Shown here piece by piece: positions 7,365 to 14,237 of a DNA stretch of 16,207 nucleotides (its first letter is position 1; the number at the start of each line of letters is the position of its first letter). Source of the stretch: an uncultured Desulfovibrio sp. GTDB lineage: Bacteria; Desulfobacterota; Desulfovibrionia; Desulfovibrionales; Desulfovibrionaceae. The notes under the pieces were generated by a model. That model saw nothing but the letters and a program-made list of their open reading frames with translations. It did not search any database and was not told the origin of the DNA. Made by a program: the position numbers and the translations under genes. Where the stretch lies: the NCBI GenBank assembly GCA_937926875.1, contig CALBAX010000128.1, forward strand, positions 1 through 16,207. The letters are read 5' to 3'.

Positions 7365-8261
7365 ATGAAAGGACTGTTCGCTTCCCTGGCAATGCTCTGC
7401 GCCCTGTGCGTGGCCCTGCCCGCCGCCCAGGCCAAACCCATCCCCGGTGCCAAGTACACCTACACCCTGAAAAGCGTCATGCCCGTGGCCGGTCGCCAGG
7501 GCGTGGCCTGCGACGGCAAGTTCATCTATGTGAGCTGCAGCAAGGCCCTGTACAAGTACGACATGAACGGCAAACTGGTGGCCGAGAACAAGAACCCCTT
7601 CGAAGGCTACTCCATCCCCTCCAACCACATCGGCGACATCGACGTCTACAACGGCGAGCTCTATGTGGGCGCCGAGAACTTCATGGACGGCGTGGGCAAG
7701 GACATCCAGATCGCCGTCCATGACGCCAATACCCTGAAATTCAAGCGCACGTTCAAGTTCGAGCCCAAGTCCGGTCAGGAAGAAGTGTCCGGCATCACCG
7801 TGGACCCGGTCAAGAAGACCGTGTGGATGTGCTCCTGGGTGGGCGAAGAAAGCGGCCGCTACCTCTATGAATACGACCTCAAGGGCAACTACCTGCGCAA
7901 GGTGCACCTGCAGCCCGTGCCCCAGTGGGTGCAGGGCGTGTTCTACTACGACGGCTCCCTGTTCATGACCGCTGACGACGGCACCGCCGACGACAACGAA
8001 CCCGACCACCTGTACCGCATCGACATCACCTCGGCCAGCAACGCCCATGTGTACATGGAAAAGGTCTTCGACGAAGCCATCAAGCAGGGCGAGATCGAAG
8101 GCCTGTGCGTGGATCCCTCCACCGGCGACCTGCTGGTGCACATGAACCGCGGCGCGCGCATCGTGCTGGGCATGGGCAAGGGCTTCTACCCCGGCTACAC
8201 CGAAGAGATCCACGAGATCTACCGCTACAGCATGGAGCCCAAGCAGCCCCCGCGCCGCTAG
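7365..8261 (+). CDS. Exported beta-propeller-like protein of unknown function
   Basis: The 298-residue product begins with a Sec signal peptide (MKGLFASLAMLCALCVALPAAQA, probable cleavage after AQA). The mature part has repeating blade-like units spaced about 45-55 residues, starting near 46 (GVACDGKFIYVSCSKALYKYD), 90 (GDIDVYNGELYVGAENF), 142 (SGITVDPVKKTVWMCSW), 189 (VQGVFYYDGSLFMTADD) and 245 (EGLCVDPSTGDLLVHMN). This resembles NHL or SMP-30-like propellers. The acidic patch DDGTADDNEPD near 205 could bind a metal ion. AAAGGAGG ends six bases before the second of two adjacent ATGs, so I start at 7365; 7362 is the alternative. It is a monocistronic unit. No enzyme motif was recognised, so the function is unknown; a periplasmic binding or lactonase-like role is speculative. 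Confidence 0.8.
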   Translation: MKGLFASLAMLCALCVALPAAQAKPIPGAKYTYTLKSVMPVAGRQGVACDGKFIYVSCSKALYKYDMNGKLVAENKNPFEGYSIPSNHIGDIDVYNGELYVGAENFMDGVGKDIQIAVHDANTLKFKRTFKFEPKSGQEEVSGITVDPVKKTVWMCSWVGEESGRYLYEYDLKGNYLRKVHLQPVPQWVQGVFYYDGSLFMTADDGTADDNEPDHLYRIDITSASNAHVYMEKVFDEAIKQGEIEGLCVDPSTGDLLVHMNRGARIVLGMGKGFYPGYTEEIHEIYRYSMEPKQPPRR

Positions 8262-8280
8262 GCATCTGACCTGTCTTTCC

Positions 8281-8305
8281 GGGCCGCCTTCGGGCGGCCC
8301 TTTTT
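8281..8305 (+). terminator. Terminator after the exported propeller gene
   Basis: GGGCCGCC (8281-8288) and GGCGGCCC (8293-8300) form a perfect 8-bp stem closed by the very stable TTCG tetraloop, followed by five Ts. It starts 20 bases after the stop codon. Confidence 0.95.
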
Positions 8306-8378
8306 CATGCCCGCCTCCCTTGACGCCGCCTGTCCTGCCCGCTATGCCCATGCCTCAGACATCCCGCAGGAGACAGGC

Positions 8379-9536
8379 ATGGACCTTCGCAAGATATTGC
8401 TCATTTCCCTGGGGCATCTCAGCTGCGACATCAATGGCGGCGCCCTGCCCTCGCTGATGCCCTATCTGGCAGCTGCCCACGGCTTCAACTATCAGGCCGC
8501 GGGCGCCCTGATGTTCGCCTATTCGGCCACCTCTTCCCTGGTGCAGCCCGCGTTCGGCTATCTGGCCGACAAACACGCCCGCTCCTGGTTCGTGCCGCTG
8601 GCCGTGCTGCTGGCGGGCGGCAGCCTGGGCCTGGTGGGCTTTCTGGACAGTTACTGGGCCATCTTCCTCACGCTCATGTGCTGCGGCGTGGGCGGCGCCC
8701 TGTTCCATCCCGAAGGGGCGCGCTATGCCAACCTCGTTTCCGGCAACCGCAAGGGCGCGGGCATGAGCATCTTCTCCGTGGGCGGCAACAGCGGCTTCGT
8801 GGTGGGGCCGCTGCTGGTGGCCGGGGCCACCTTCGTGGCGGGCCTGCACGGCACGGCCGTGTTCCTGCTGCTGGCCCTGTGCACGGCCTCGTTCCTCTTT
8901 TTCCATATGCGCGGCTGGCAGCGCCGGGTGGGCCAGGGCAGTGCCGGCGCCGGGCAGGCCGAAGCACGCAACGACTGGCACGCCTTCGGCGTGCTGACCC
9001 TGGTCATCGCCTCACGCTCCATCCTCTTCCTGGGCTTCAACACCTACATCCCCATGTACTGGCATGACGTCTTCGGCCAGAGCAAGGAATTCGGCGCCAT
9101 GATGCTGGCCTTTTTCTGCGTCTGCGGCGTCAGCAGCAACGTGCTGGGCGGCTTCTGGGCCGACAGGATCGGCTATGCCCGCATCATCCGCCTTTCGTGG
9201 TGGCTGGCCCTGCCCGCGGCCCTGGCCTTCGCCTGGGTGGACAGCATGTGGCTGGCGGCCCTGCTGCTGGCCCCGCTGGCCGTGGGCCTGTTCGCGCCCT
9301 TCAGCTCCATGGTGGTGCTGGGCCAGAAGCTGCTGGCCCGCAACATGGGCTTCGCCTCGGGCGTGACCCTGGGCCTGCCCATGACCCTGGGCGGCATGGC
9401 CATGCCCCTGCTGGGCTGGATCGCGGACAATTTCGGCGGTCTGGGCACGGCCATGGCCTGCCTGGTGCCCGTGGCGGCCCTGGGGGCGCTGGCCTCCCTG
9501 CGCCTGCGGGACGACGTCACCGGAGAGCGCGCATGA
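8379..9536 (+). CDS. MFS transporter, fosmidomycin-resistance (Fsr)-like
   Basis: This is an inner-membrane protein of 385 residues with about 12 hydrophobic segments, the size of a 12-helix major facilitator. The N-terminal part (GHLSCDINGGALPSLMPYLAAAHGFNYQAAGALMFAY, then SSLVQPAFGYLADKHARS) matches the pattern of Fsr-type exporters: a helix-1 HxxxD/N segment, LxP, and a Q-P-x-x-G-x-x-A-D-K loop between helices 2 and 3. GALFHPEGARYAN in helix 4 also fits that family. The start at 8379 has CAGGAG six bases upstream; an earlier ATG at 8307 lies just after the previous terminator and lacks a ribosome site. It overlaps the following alkyltransferase gene by 4 bases. The substrate is unknown; the family name comes from fosmidomycin efflux in E. 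coli. Confidence 0.82.
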   Translation: MDLRKILLISLGHLSCDINGGALPSLMPYLAAAHGFNYQAAGALMFAYSATSSLVQPAFGYLADKHARSWFVPLAVLLAGGSLGLVGFLDSYWAIFLTLMCCGVGGALFHPEGARYANLVSGNRKGAGMSIFSVGGNSGFVVGPLLVAGATFVAGLHGTAVFLLLALCTASFLFFHMRGWQRRVGQGSAGAGQAEARNDWHAFGVLTLVIASRSILFLGFNTYIPMYWHDVFGQSKEFGAMMLAFFCVCGVSSNVLGGFWADRIGYARIIRLSWWLALPAALAFAWVDSMWLAALLLAPLAVGLFAPFSSMVVLGQKLLARNMGFASGVTLGLPMTLGGMAMPLLGWIADNFGGLGTAMACLVPVAALGALASLRLRDDVTGERA

Positions 9537-10045
9537 TGCTGGTCGCCGGTCTGGGAAGCCCCGTGGGCCCGCTCTGGCTCACGGAAGAGGACGGGCGGCT
9601 GGTGGCCCTGGACAGGACATGCCCGTCCCCGGATCCGGCCCGGTGTCCGCCCGGGGCCATCTCCCTGCCGGGACAGCCCGTGACGAGCCCCCTGCTGCAC
9701 GCGGCCCGGGAACAGCTGGCGGCCTACTTCGCGGGACGTCTGCGCCGCTTCGACCTGCCGCTGGCCCCGCGGGGGACGCCCTTCCAGCTGCGTGTCTGGC
9801 GGGCCCTGCAGGACATCCCCTACGGGCAGACCTGCTCCTACAGCGAGCTTGCCGCGGCCATAAGCAGCCCGCGGGCCTGCCGCGCCGTGGGCCAGGCCAA
9901 CGGCCGCAACCCGCTGATGATCGTCATCCCCTGTCACAGGGTCATCGCCGCCGGTGGCGGCCTGGGCGGCTACAGCGGCGGTCTGGACATCAAGCGCTTC
10001 CTGCTGCGCCTGGAGGCGGGCCTGCCCATGCCGGAAGATCGCTGA
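9533..10045 (+). CDS. ogt: Methylated-DNA--protein-cysteine S-methyltransferase (Ogt/MGMT)
   Basis: The protein repairs O6-alkylguanine (and O4-alkylthymine) by irreversible transfer of the alkyl group to its own cysteine. The 170-residue product has an N-terminal ribonuclease-like part (about 1-80). The DNA-binding and active-site domain follows: GTPFQLRVWRALQDIPYGQTCSYSELA, the helix-turn-helix with RACRAVGQANGRNP carrying the arginine finger, and the active site IPCHRVI with C134, followed by GGYSGGLDIKRFLL. The start overlaps the transporter stop as ATGA, with GGAGAG upstream, so translation is probably coupled. There is no Ada-type metal-binding domain, so it is a stand-alone repair enzyme rather than an adaptive-response regulator. 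Confidence 0.93.
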   Translation: MMLVAGLGSPVGPLWLTEEDGRLVALDRTCPSPDPARCPPGAISLPGQPVTSPLLHAAREQLAAYFAGRLRRFDLPLAPRGTPFQLRVWRALQDIPYGQTCSYSELAAAISSPRACRAVGQANGRNPLMIVIPCHRVIAAGGGLGGYSGGLDIKRFLLRLEAGLPMPEDR

Positions 10046-10072
10046 CGTCCGCCCCCTGCCCCTCTCCGGCGG

Positions 10073-10101
10073 TTGCCTCCTGCCGCGAGTGCAGGTATTA
10101 T
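10073..10101 (+). promoter_or_regulatory. Candidate promoter of the ompR-like operon
   Basis: TTGCCT (10073-10078), a 17-base spacer and TATTAT (10096-10101) match 4 of 6 and 5 of 6 consensus positions of a housekeeping promoter. A transcript from about 10108 would carry the hairpin and direct repeats that follow in a leader of about 100 bases. Confidence 0.45.
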
Positions 10102-10116
10102 GGATAAGTTCGTATC

Positions 10117-10158
10117 TTTACTGCCGATTTTGATACAGAATTGCAAAATGGCAGTAAA
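10117..10158. promoter_or_regulatory. Long inverted repeat upstream of the response regulator
   Basis: TTTACTGCC (10117-10125) plus ATTTTG (10127-10132) is complementary to CAAAAT (10144-10149) plus GGCAGTAAA (10150-10158). This gives 15 pairs with a single bulged G (10126) and an 11-base loop. There is no T run, so a terminator is unlikely. As DNA it could be a dimeric operator; as RNA a stable leader hairpin. Confidence 0.55.
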
Positions 10159-10162
10159 AGTA

Positions 10163-10184
10163 TGTCACACTTTGTCACAATGTC
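10163..10184 (+). promoter_or_regulatory. Tandem TGTCACA direct repeats, candidate response-regulator site
   Basis: TGTCACA occurs at 10163-10169 and again at 10173-10179, one helical turn apart. A partial third unit, TGTC, lies at 10181-10184. OmpR/PhoB-family regulators bind tandem direct repeats of about 10-11 bp, so autoregulation by the adjacent gene is a natural reading. The site resembles a Pho box, but its period is 10 rather than 11. Confidence 0.45.
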
Positions 10185-10211
10185 CTGTCCTTTCAGCCCA
10201 GAGTGCGACCC

Positions 10212-10976
10212 ATGAACAAGATCCATACCATCTGTATCGTCGATGACGACGAGGAGATCCGCTCCCTGCTTTCCGACTATCTGCGCCGCAACGGCTTTTC
10301 CACCTGTACGGCGGGGAATGCGGCGGAGTTCCTCGAGATCCAGCGCCGCGTGCCCTGCAGCCTGGTCGTCATGGATATCATGCTGCCCGGCATGAACGGG
10401 CTGGAGCTGTTCCGCAACCTGCGCGCCGAATCCACGGTGCCCGTCATCTTCCTCACCGCGCTGGGCGACATCACCGATCGCATCGTGGGCCTGGAGCTGG
10501 GCGCCGACGACTACCTGAGCAAGCCTTTCGAGCCCCGCGAGCTGCTGGCCCGCATCCGTACCGTGCTGCGCCGCACCGAGGGCAGCGCCCGCCGCGACCA
10601 GCCCGAGACCACGCCCCTGCAATTCGCGGGCTGGCTGCTGGACCGCAGCGCCCGCCATCTGGTGGCGCCCGACGGGGTGGTGGTCTCCCTGAGCGGCACG
10701 GAATACCGCCTGCTGGAGATCTTTTTGCAGAACCCCCAGCGGGTGCTCAGCCGTGACGAGCTGCTGGAACGCACCCAGGGCCGCAATGCCGTGCCCTATG
10801 ACCGCAGCATCGACGTACAGATCAGCCGTCTGCGCACCCGCCTGCGCGACAACGGCCGCGAGCCCCAGCTCATCAAGACCGTCCGCGGCGACGGCTACGT
10901 GCTGGCCACGGACGTGCGCCCGCAGTTCGTGCGCCCGGCCCTGCCCGTGGATGCCCCCATCATGCCCGGGAAGTAA
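10212..10976 (+). CDS. OmpR-family response regulator
   Basis: This cytoplasmic DNA-binding partner of the kinase behind it has 254 residues. The receiver domain (about 5-120) has the acidic pocket D11-D12-D13, the phosphorylation site D55 in VVMDIMLPGMNG, switch residue T82 in FLTAL, Y101 and K104 in YLSKPF. The winged-helix domain (about 135-240) shows GTEYRLLEIFLQNPQRVLSRDELL, the recognition helix YDRSIDVQISRLRTRLR and the wing IKTVRGDGYVLA; RSIDVQISRLR is close to OmpR itself. The ATG at 10212 is preferred over an in-frame GTG at 10203; its ribosome site is weak. The kinase starts two bases after the stop. Repeats upstream suggest autoregulation. The signal and targets are unknown; I do not assign ompR because no porin or other target gene is present. 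Confidence 0.94.
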   Translation: MNKIHTICIVDDDEEIRSLLSDYLRRNGFSTCTAGNAAEFLEIQRRVPCSLVVMDIMLPGMNGLELFRNLRAESTVPVIFLTALGDITDRIVGLELGADDYLSKPFEPRELLARIRTVLRRTEGSARRDQPETTPLQFAGWLLDRSARHLVAPDGVVVSLSGTEYRLLEIFLQNPQRVLSRDELLERTQGRNAVPYDRSIDVQISRLRTRLRDNGREPQLIKTVRGDGYVLATDVRPQFVRPALPVDAPIMPGK

Positions 10977-10978
10977 GC

Positions 10979-12403
10979 ATGCGCGCCTTTTTTGCCCGTC
11001 TGCTGCGCGGCCTGACGCCCACCACCCTTTCCGCGCAGCTGGCGGGCATGCTCATCGGCGGCATCCTCCTCCTGCACGGCGTCGCCACCTTCACCATCCA
11101 GCTGGTGGAGGAACGGCAGGCGGCCCGCTCCGCCCTGCTGGAACAGGCCAACAGCCTGGCCCTTTCCCTCCAGCTTCTGCATTCCGAGCCTTTCGAGTAC
11201 AAACGTTCCCTGCTGGAGCGCCTGGAACGTCTGGACGTGGTCCATCTGAGCCTGAGCGATGCCCCCAATCCGGCCCGGCAGGCACAGGACGAACGCGCCC
11301 TGTACCTGCGCGACCGCCTGCGCCAAAACCTGACCAGCATCGAGACCGATCTGGATACCCGCGAGATGCTGACCGAGGTCCAGCGCGTGCATGTGGCCGA
11401 CAGCATGAACCCGACCCTGCGCCGCCATGTGCCCTGGACCCATGTGTACGAAAGCCGGGTGAGCGTGCGCCTGGACGACGGCAAATGGCTGTGCGTGGTC
11501 ATCAGCAGCGATGCCTATGACTTCTCCCCCAGCCAGGCATCCCTGACCATGCTCCTGCTGGAAGCGGGCCTGCTGATCCTGCTCATCCTCGTGGTGGTGC
11601 ATCGCATGGTGCGTCCCTTGCGGGTGCTCTCCGGCAAGGCCGAGAGCTTTGGCCGCAACCTCTACACCGCGCCCCTGCCCGAAGACGGCCCCACCGAGGT
11701 GCGCGAAGCCGCCCGGGCCTTCAACAAGATGCAGGAGCGCATCCGCGCCGGAGTGGGCCAGCACGAACGCATCCTGGCCGCCGTGGCCCACGACCTGCGT
11801 ACCCCCCTGACCCGCATCCGCCTGCGTGTGGAGAGCATGGAGCCCGGCTCACCCCTGCGGGCCAAGCTGCTGGGAGACATCGACATCCTGGGCGGCATCA
11901 TGGCCAACAGCGCCGAGCTCACCCGCGGCAGCGCCCGTGACGAGGCCGCCGTGCGCATGGACATGAACGCCCTGCTGGACAGCCTGGTCTCCGACCGGCA
12001 GGACATGGGACAGGACGTCAGCCTCGAAGGCATCTGCACCCGGCCCTGGACGGTACGGCCCAACAGCTTTCGCCGCTGCCTCTCCAACCTGCTGGACAAC
12101 GCCCTGCGCTACTCCGGCAATGTCCGCATCCGGCTCCAGGAGAAGGACGAATTCTTGCAGATCGACGTGCTGGATGACGGCCCGGGCATCCCCCCCGAGA
12201 TGCTGGAGCAGGTCTTCGAGCCTTTCTTCCGCCTGGACGAGGCCCGCAGCCCCCATACCGGCGGCAGCGGCCTGGGCCTGAGCATCGCCCGCAGCATGGC
12301 CTGCCGCAACGGCGGGGAACTGAGCCTGCACAACCGGCCTGAAGGCGGCCTGTGTGCCCGTCTGTGCCTGTACCGTTCGGCCATGGAGACGGAAACACTG
12401 TAA
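10979..12403 (+). CDS. EnvZ-type membrane sensor histidine kinase
   Basis: The 474-residue kinase has one membrane segment near 18-43 and a second at about 189-208. They frame a periplasmic sensor region of about 145 residues without cysteines outside the final strand. A HAMP linker follows (about 209-262, VRPLRVLSGKAESFG), then the phosphoacceptor H271 in VAHDLRTPLTRIRLR, almost identical to the EnvZ H-box. The ATPase domain has the N box NLLDNALRYSG, G1 DDGPGIP, the F box EPFFRLDEARS and G2 GGSGLGLSIA. It is separated by two bases from the response regulator stop and surely co-transcribed. The periplasmic domain is the part to compare with known sensors; its stimulus cannot be inferred from the sequence. 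Confidence 0.94.
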   Translation: MRAFFARLLRGLTPTTLSAQLAGMLIGGILLLHGVATFTIQLVEERQAARSALLEQANSLALSLQLLHSEPFEYKRSLLERLERLDVVHLSLSDAPNPARQAQDERALYLRDRLRQNLTSIETDLDTREMLTEVQRVHVADSMNPTLRRHVPWTHVYESRVSVRLDDGKWLCVVISSDAYDFSPSQASLTMLLLEAGLLILLILVVVHRMVRPLRVLSGKAESFGRNLYTAPLPEDGPTEVREAARAFNKMQERIRAGVGQHERILAAVAHDLRTPLTRIRLRVESMEPGSPLRAKLLGDIDILGGIMANSAELTRGSARDEAAVRMDMNALLDSLVSDRQDMGQDVSLEGICTRPWTVRPNSFRRCLSNLLDNALRYSGNVRIRLQEKDEFLQIDVLDDGPGIPPEMLEQVFEPFFRLDEARSPHTGGSGLGLSIARSMACRNGGELSLHNRPEGGLCARLCLYRSAMETETL

Positions 12404-12467
12404 CGGGCTCCGCCCCGCAGGGATGACGGGGAGAGCGCCATGCGGCAACAACCGGGGCTCCCTTCAG

Positions 12468-12488
12468 GGGGGCTTCGGCCTCCATTTT
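12468..12488 (+). terminator. Candidate terminator of the two-component operon
   Basis: GGGGGC (12468-12473) pairs with GCCTCC (12478-12483) with one G-T wobble around a TTCG loop, then ATTTT. It lies 65 bases after the kinase stop. The stem is short and the T run is only four, so efficiency is uncertain. Confidence 0.45.
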
Positions 12489-12652
12489 CCCGGCGCCTTG
12501 CGTCAGGCCGCTTTCCCGCGCCGTTCCCGGGATGCCCTGCGCCCCGCGCCCCCTGCCTGCCCCGCGACGGCGTGCCCCCGCATCGGGGCCTCCTTCCCCG
12601 TCGGGGATGGCCACACGGCCCGCGGTCTCCCCTCTTCTCCGCGCCACAGGCA

Positions 12653-12689
12653 GCAAAGGCTTTGCACCCGGCAGTCATTGCGGTATGCT
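12653..12689 (+). promoter_or_regulatory. Candidate moeA promoter with palindrome
   Basis: TTGCAC (12662-12667), a 16-base spacer and TATGCT (12684-12689) form a weak housekeeping-type promoter. The palindrome GCAAAGGCTTTGC (12653-12665) covers the -35 box and could be an operator. The predicted transcript would start about 35 bases before the moeA ATG. Confidence 0.35.
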
Positions 12690-12732
12690 TTCCTGCCGTC
12701 CGGCCCGTCCCGCCGGCGCACAAGGAGAAGCC

Positions 12733-14013
12733 ATGAAGAACTTTTTGACCCTGCAATCCGTGGATACCGTGCTGGGGCACCTGCGCTCCCTGCCCGTCCT
12801 GCCCGCGGAGACCGTCCCCCTGACGGAGGCCCTGGGCCGCCGCCTGGCGGGAGCCCTGCACGCCCCTGCCGACCTGCCCGGTTTCGACCGCTCCACTGTG
12901 GACGGTTTTGCCGTGCGCGCCCGTGATGTCTTTGGTGCGCAGGAAGGTTCCCCCGCCCTGCTGGAATGCGTGGGCGATTGCCCCATGGGCGCCGTGCCGG
13001 ACATCAGCCTCCAGCCCGGCCAGTGCGCGCGCATCCTCACGGGCGGCATGCTGCCCGAGGGCGCGGATTGCGTGGTCATGGTGGAATATTCCCGCCCGGC
13101 CGGCGGCAACATGGTGGAGCTCACCCGCACCCAGGCCCCCGGCGACCATGTGGTCATGCGCGACGAGGACGCCGCCGCCGGGGACTGCATCATCCCCGCG
13201 GGCCGCAGGCTGCGCCCGCAGGAGATCGGCCTGCTGGCCTCCTTCGGGCAGCAGGACGTGGCCGTGCGCCGTGCGCCCCGGGTGGCCATCATCTCCACCG
13301 GTGACGAGGTGGTGCCCATCGAAAGCGAGCCCCGCCCCGGCCAGGTGCGGGACGTCAATTCCTACAGCCTTGCCGCCCTCTGCCGCAGCGCCGGTGCCAG
13401 CCCGGAGCTGGCCGGTCTGGTGCGCGACGACGCCGGGGCCCTGCGCCGCACTGTGCTGGCCGCGCTGGACGCAGCCGATGTGGTGGTGGTCTCCGGCGGC
13501 TCCTCCGCCGGCATGCGCGACCATACCGTGGACGTCTTCACCTCCGTGCCCGGCAGCGAACTGCTGACCCACGGCGTGGCCATCAGCCCCGGCAAGCCCT
13601 TCATCCTGGCCCGCAGCGGCGGCAAATGCCTTATGGGCCTGCCCGGCCATGTGAGCAGCGCCCTGGTCTGCGCCCGCGCCTTCCTCGTGCCCCTGCTGGA
13701 GCATCTGCAAGGCAGCGCCGGGGACGGTCCCGTCCCCTCCCTCACCGCCCGCCTGACCCGCGCCGTGGCTTCGGCCCAGGGCCGCCGCGACTACATCCGC
13801 GTCAAACTGGTGCCCGCCAGCGCCGCGGCCCTCGAGGCCGCCTGGCTGCCCCGGGGCCTGGACTGCTCCGATGTGGACTGGCTGGCCCAGCCGCTCATGA
13901 AGCCTTCCGGCGTGGTCTCCGGCCTGGTGGAGGCCGACGGCCTCGTCATCTGCGCCGAGAACCGCGAAGGCCTCACCGCCGGGGAACGGGTGCGCGTGGA
14001 GCTGCTGTCGTAG
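12733..14013 (+). CDS. moeA: Molybdopterin molybdenumtransferase MoeA
   Basis: MoeA inserts molybdate (or tungstate) into adenylated molybdopterin, the last general step of Mo/W cofactor synthesis, in the cytoplasm. The 426-residue protein has the family length and motifs: PGFDRSTVDGFAVRARD with D57, RILTGGMLPEGADCVVMVE, IISTGDEVVP with D191, VVSGGSSAGMRDHT, HGVAISPGKPFI, GLPGHVSSALV, and the C-terminal beta-barrel domain IV (about 345-426). AAGGAG (12722-12727) lies five bases before the chosen ATG. It is followed by the long-hairpin repeat and then by a second MoeA-like gene with its own upstream signals, so the two are probably separate transcripts. Confidence 0.93.
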   Translation: MKNFLTLQSVDTVLGHLRSLPVLPAETVPLTEALGRRLAGALHAPADLPGFDRSTVDGFAVRARDVFGAQEGSPALLECVGDCPMGAVPDISLQPGQCARILTGGMLPEGADCVVMVEYSRPAGGNMVELTRTQAPGDHVVMRDEDAAAGDCIIPAGRRLRPQEIGLLASFGQQDVAVRRAPRVAIISTGDEVVPIESEPRPGQVRDVNSYSLAALCRSAGASPELAGLVRDDAGALRRTVLAALDAADVVVVSGGSSAGMRDHTVDVFTSVPGSELLTHGVAISPGKPFILARSGGKCLMGLPGHVSSALVCARAFLVPLLEHLQGSAGDGPVPSLTARLTRAVASAQGRRDYIRVKLVPASAAALEAAWLPRGLDCSDVDWLAQPLMKPSGVVSGLVEADGLVICAENREGLTAGERVRVELLS

Positions 14014-14026
14014 ATCCAGAGCTTTT

Positions 14027-14106
14027 CGGGGGGAAGGAACCCCCTTTTACGAGCGCAAAAAGGGGGTTCCTTCCCCCCATGCCCCCCATCTTCCCCCCAA
14101 TGCGCT
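14027..14106 (-). repeat. Intergenic long-hairpin repeat with G tracts, copy 2 (inverted)
   Basis: A perfect 21-bp inverted repeat (14028-14048 with 14058-14078) with a 9-base loop is followed by C runs at 14073-14078, 14082-14087 and 14093-14098. Read on the minus strand, it has the same order as the copy at 201-281: GCATT plus G runs, then the hairpin with CCCCCTTTT and a loop starting TGC. It begins 14 bases after the moeA stop and could end that transcript, as the stem is strong; its position between genes matches copy 1. Confidence 0.75.
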
Positions 14107-14107
14107 T

Positions 14108-14173
14108 TATAAAAGGGACTGACCGCCTGCAAAGATGTCATTTTTGAAATGACGACACCGGAGAGGATGCAAT
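14108..14173 (+). promoter_or_regulatory. Promoter/operator candidate of the moeA fusion gene
   Basis: GTCATTT (14137-14143) and AAATGAC (14147-14153) form a perfect 7-bp palindrome around TTG. TTGAAA (14144-14149), an 18-base spacer and TGCAAT (14168-14173) form a plausible promoter whose -35 box lies in the palindrome, the arrangement of a repressor operator. An isolated TATAAA at 14108-14113 is an alternative -10 box without a good -35. Confidence 0.4.
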
Positions 14174-14237
14174 AAAACTTTCCGGCCATGCGGCGGGAAG
14201 CCCTTCCGGCCTCCATTCGAGATATTGGGAGATATTT

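Larger units (their letters stand above)
12404..12732. other. Intergenic region between kinase gene and moeA
   Basis: This 329-base stretch has no convincing gene. It holds a GGGC/GCCC hairpin (12405-12415), a candidate terminator (12468-12488) and two adjacent GC palindromes (CCCCG-CAT-CGGGG at 12576-12588 and CCCCG-T-CGGGG at 12596-12606). It also holds a possible moeA promoter near 12653-12689. The moeA frame stays open leftwards to 12532, but the translated extension is low-complexity Pro/Arg/Ala and lacks a ribosome site. Confidence 0.6.

Noticed and set aside
12532..12732. N-terminal extension of moeA to an upstream ATG
   Set aside because: The 67 extra residues are Pro/Arg/Ala-rich and unlike any MoeA. 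AAGGAG sits correctly before 12733, and a candidate promoter lies inside the extension.
12109..13710. Minus-strand open frame across the kinase end, the intergenic region and moeA
   Set aside because: It covers two real genes and has biased, motif-free translation.
14027..14106. Insertion sequence remnant or CRISPR-like repeat
   Set aside because: There is no transposase fragment, no obvious target duplication and no regular spacer array; only two copies 14 kb apart. A dispersed palindromic repeat is the better description.
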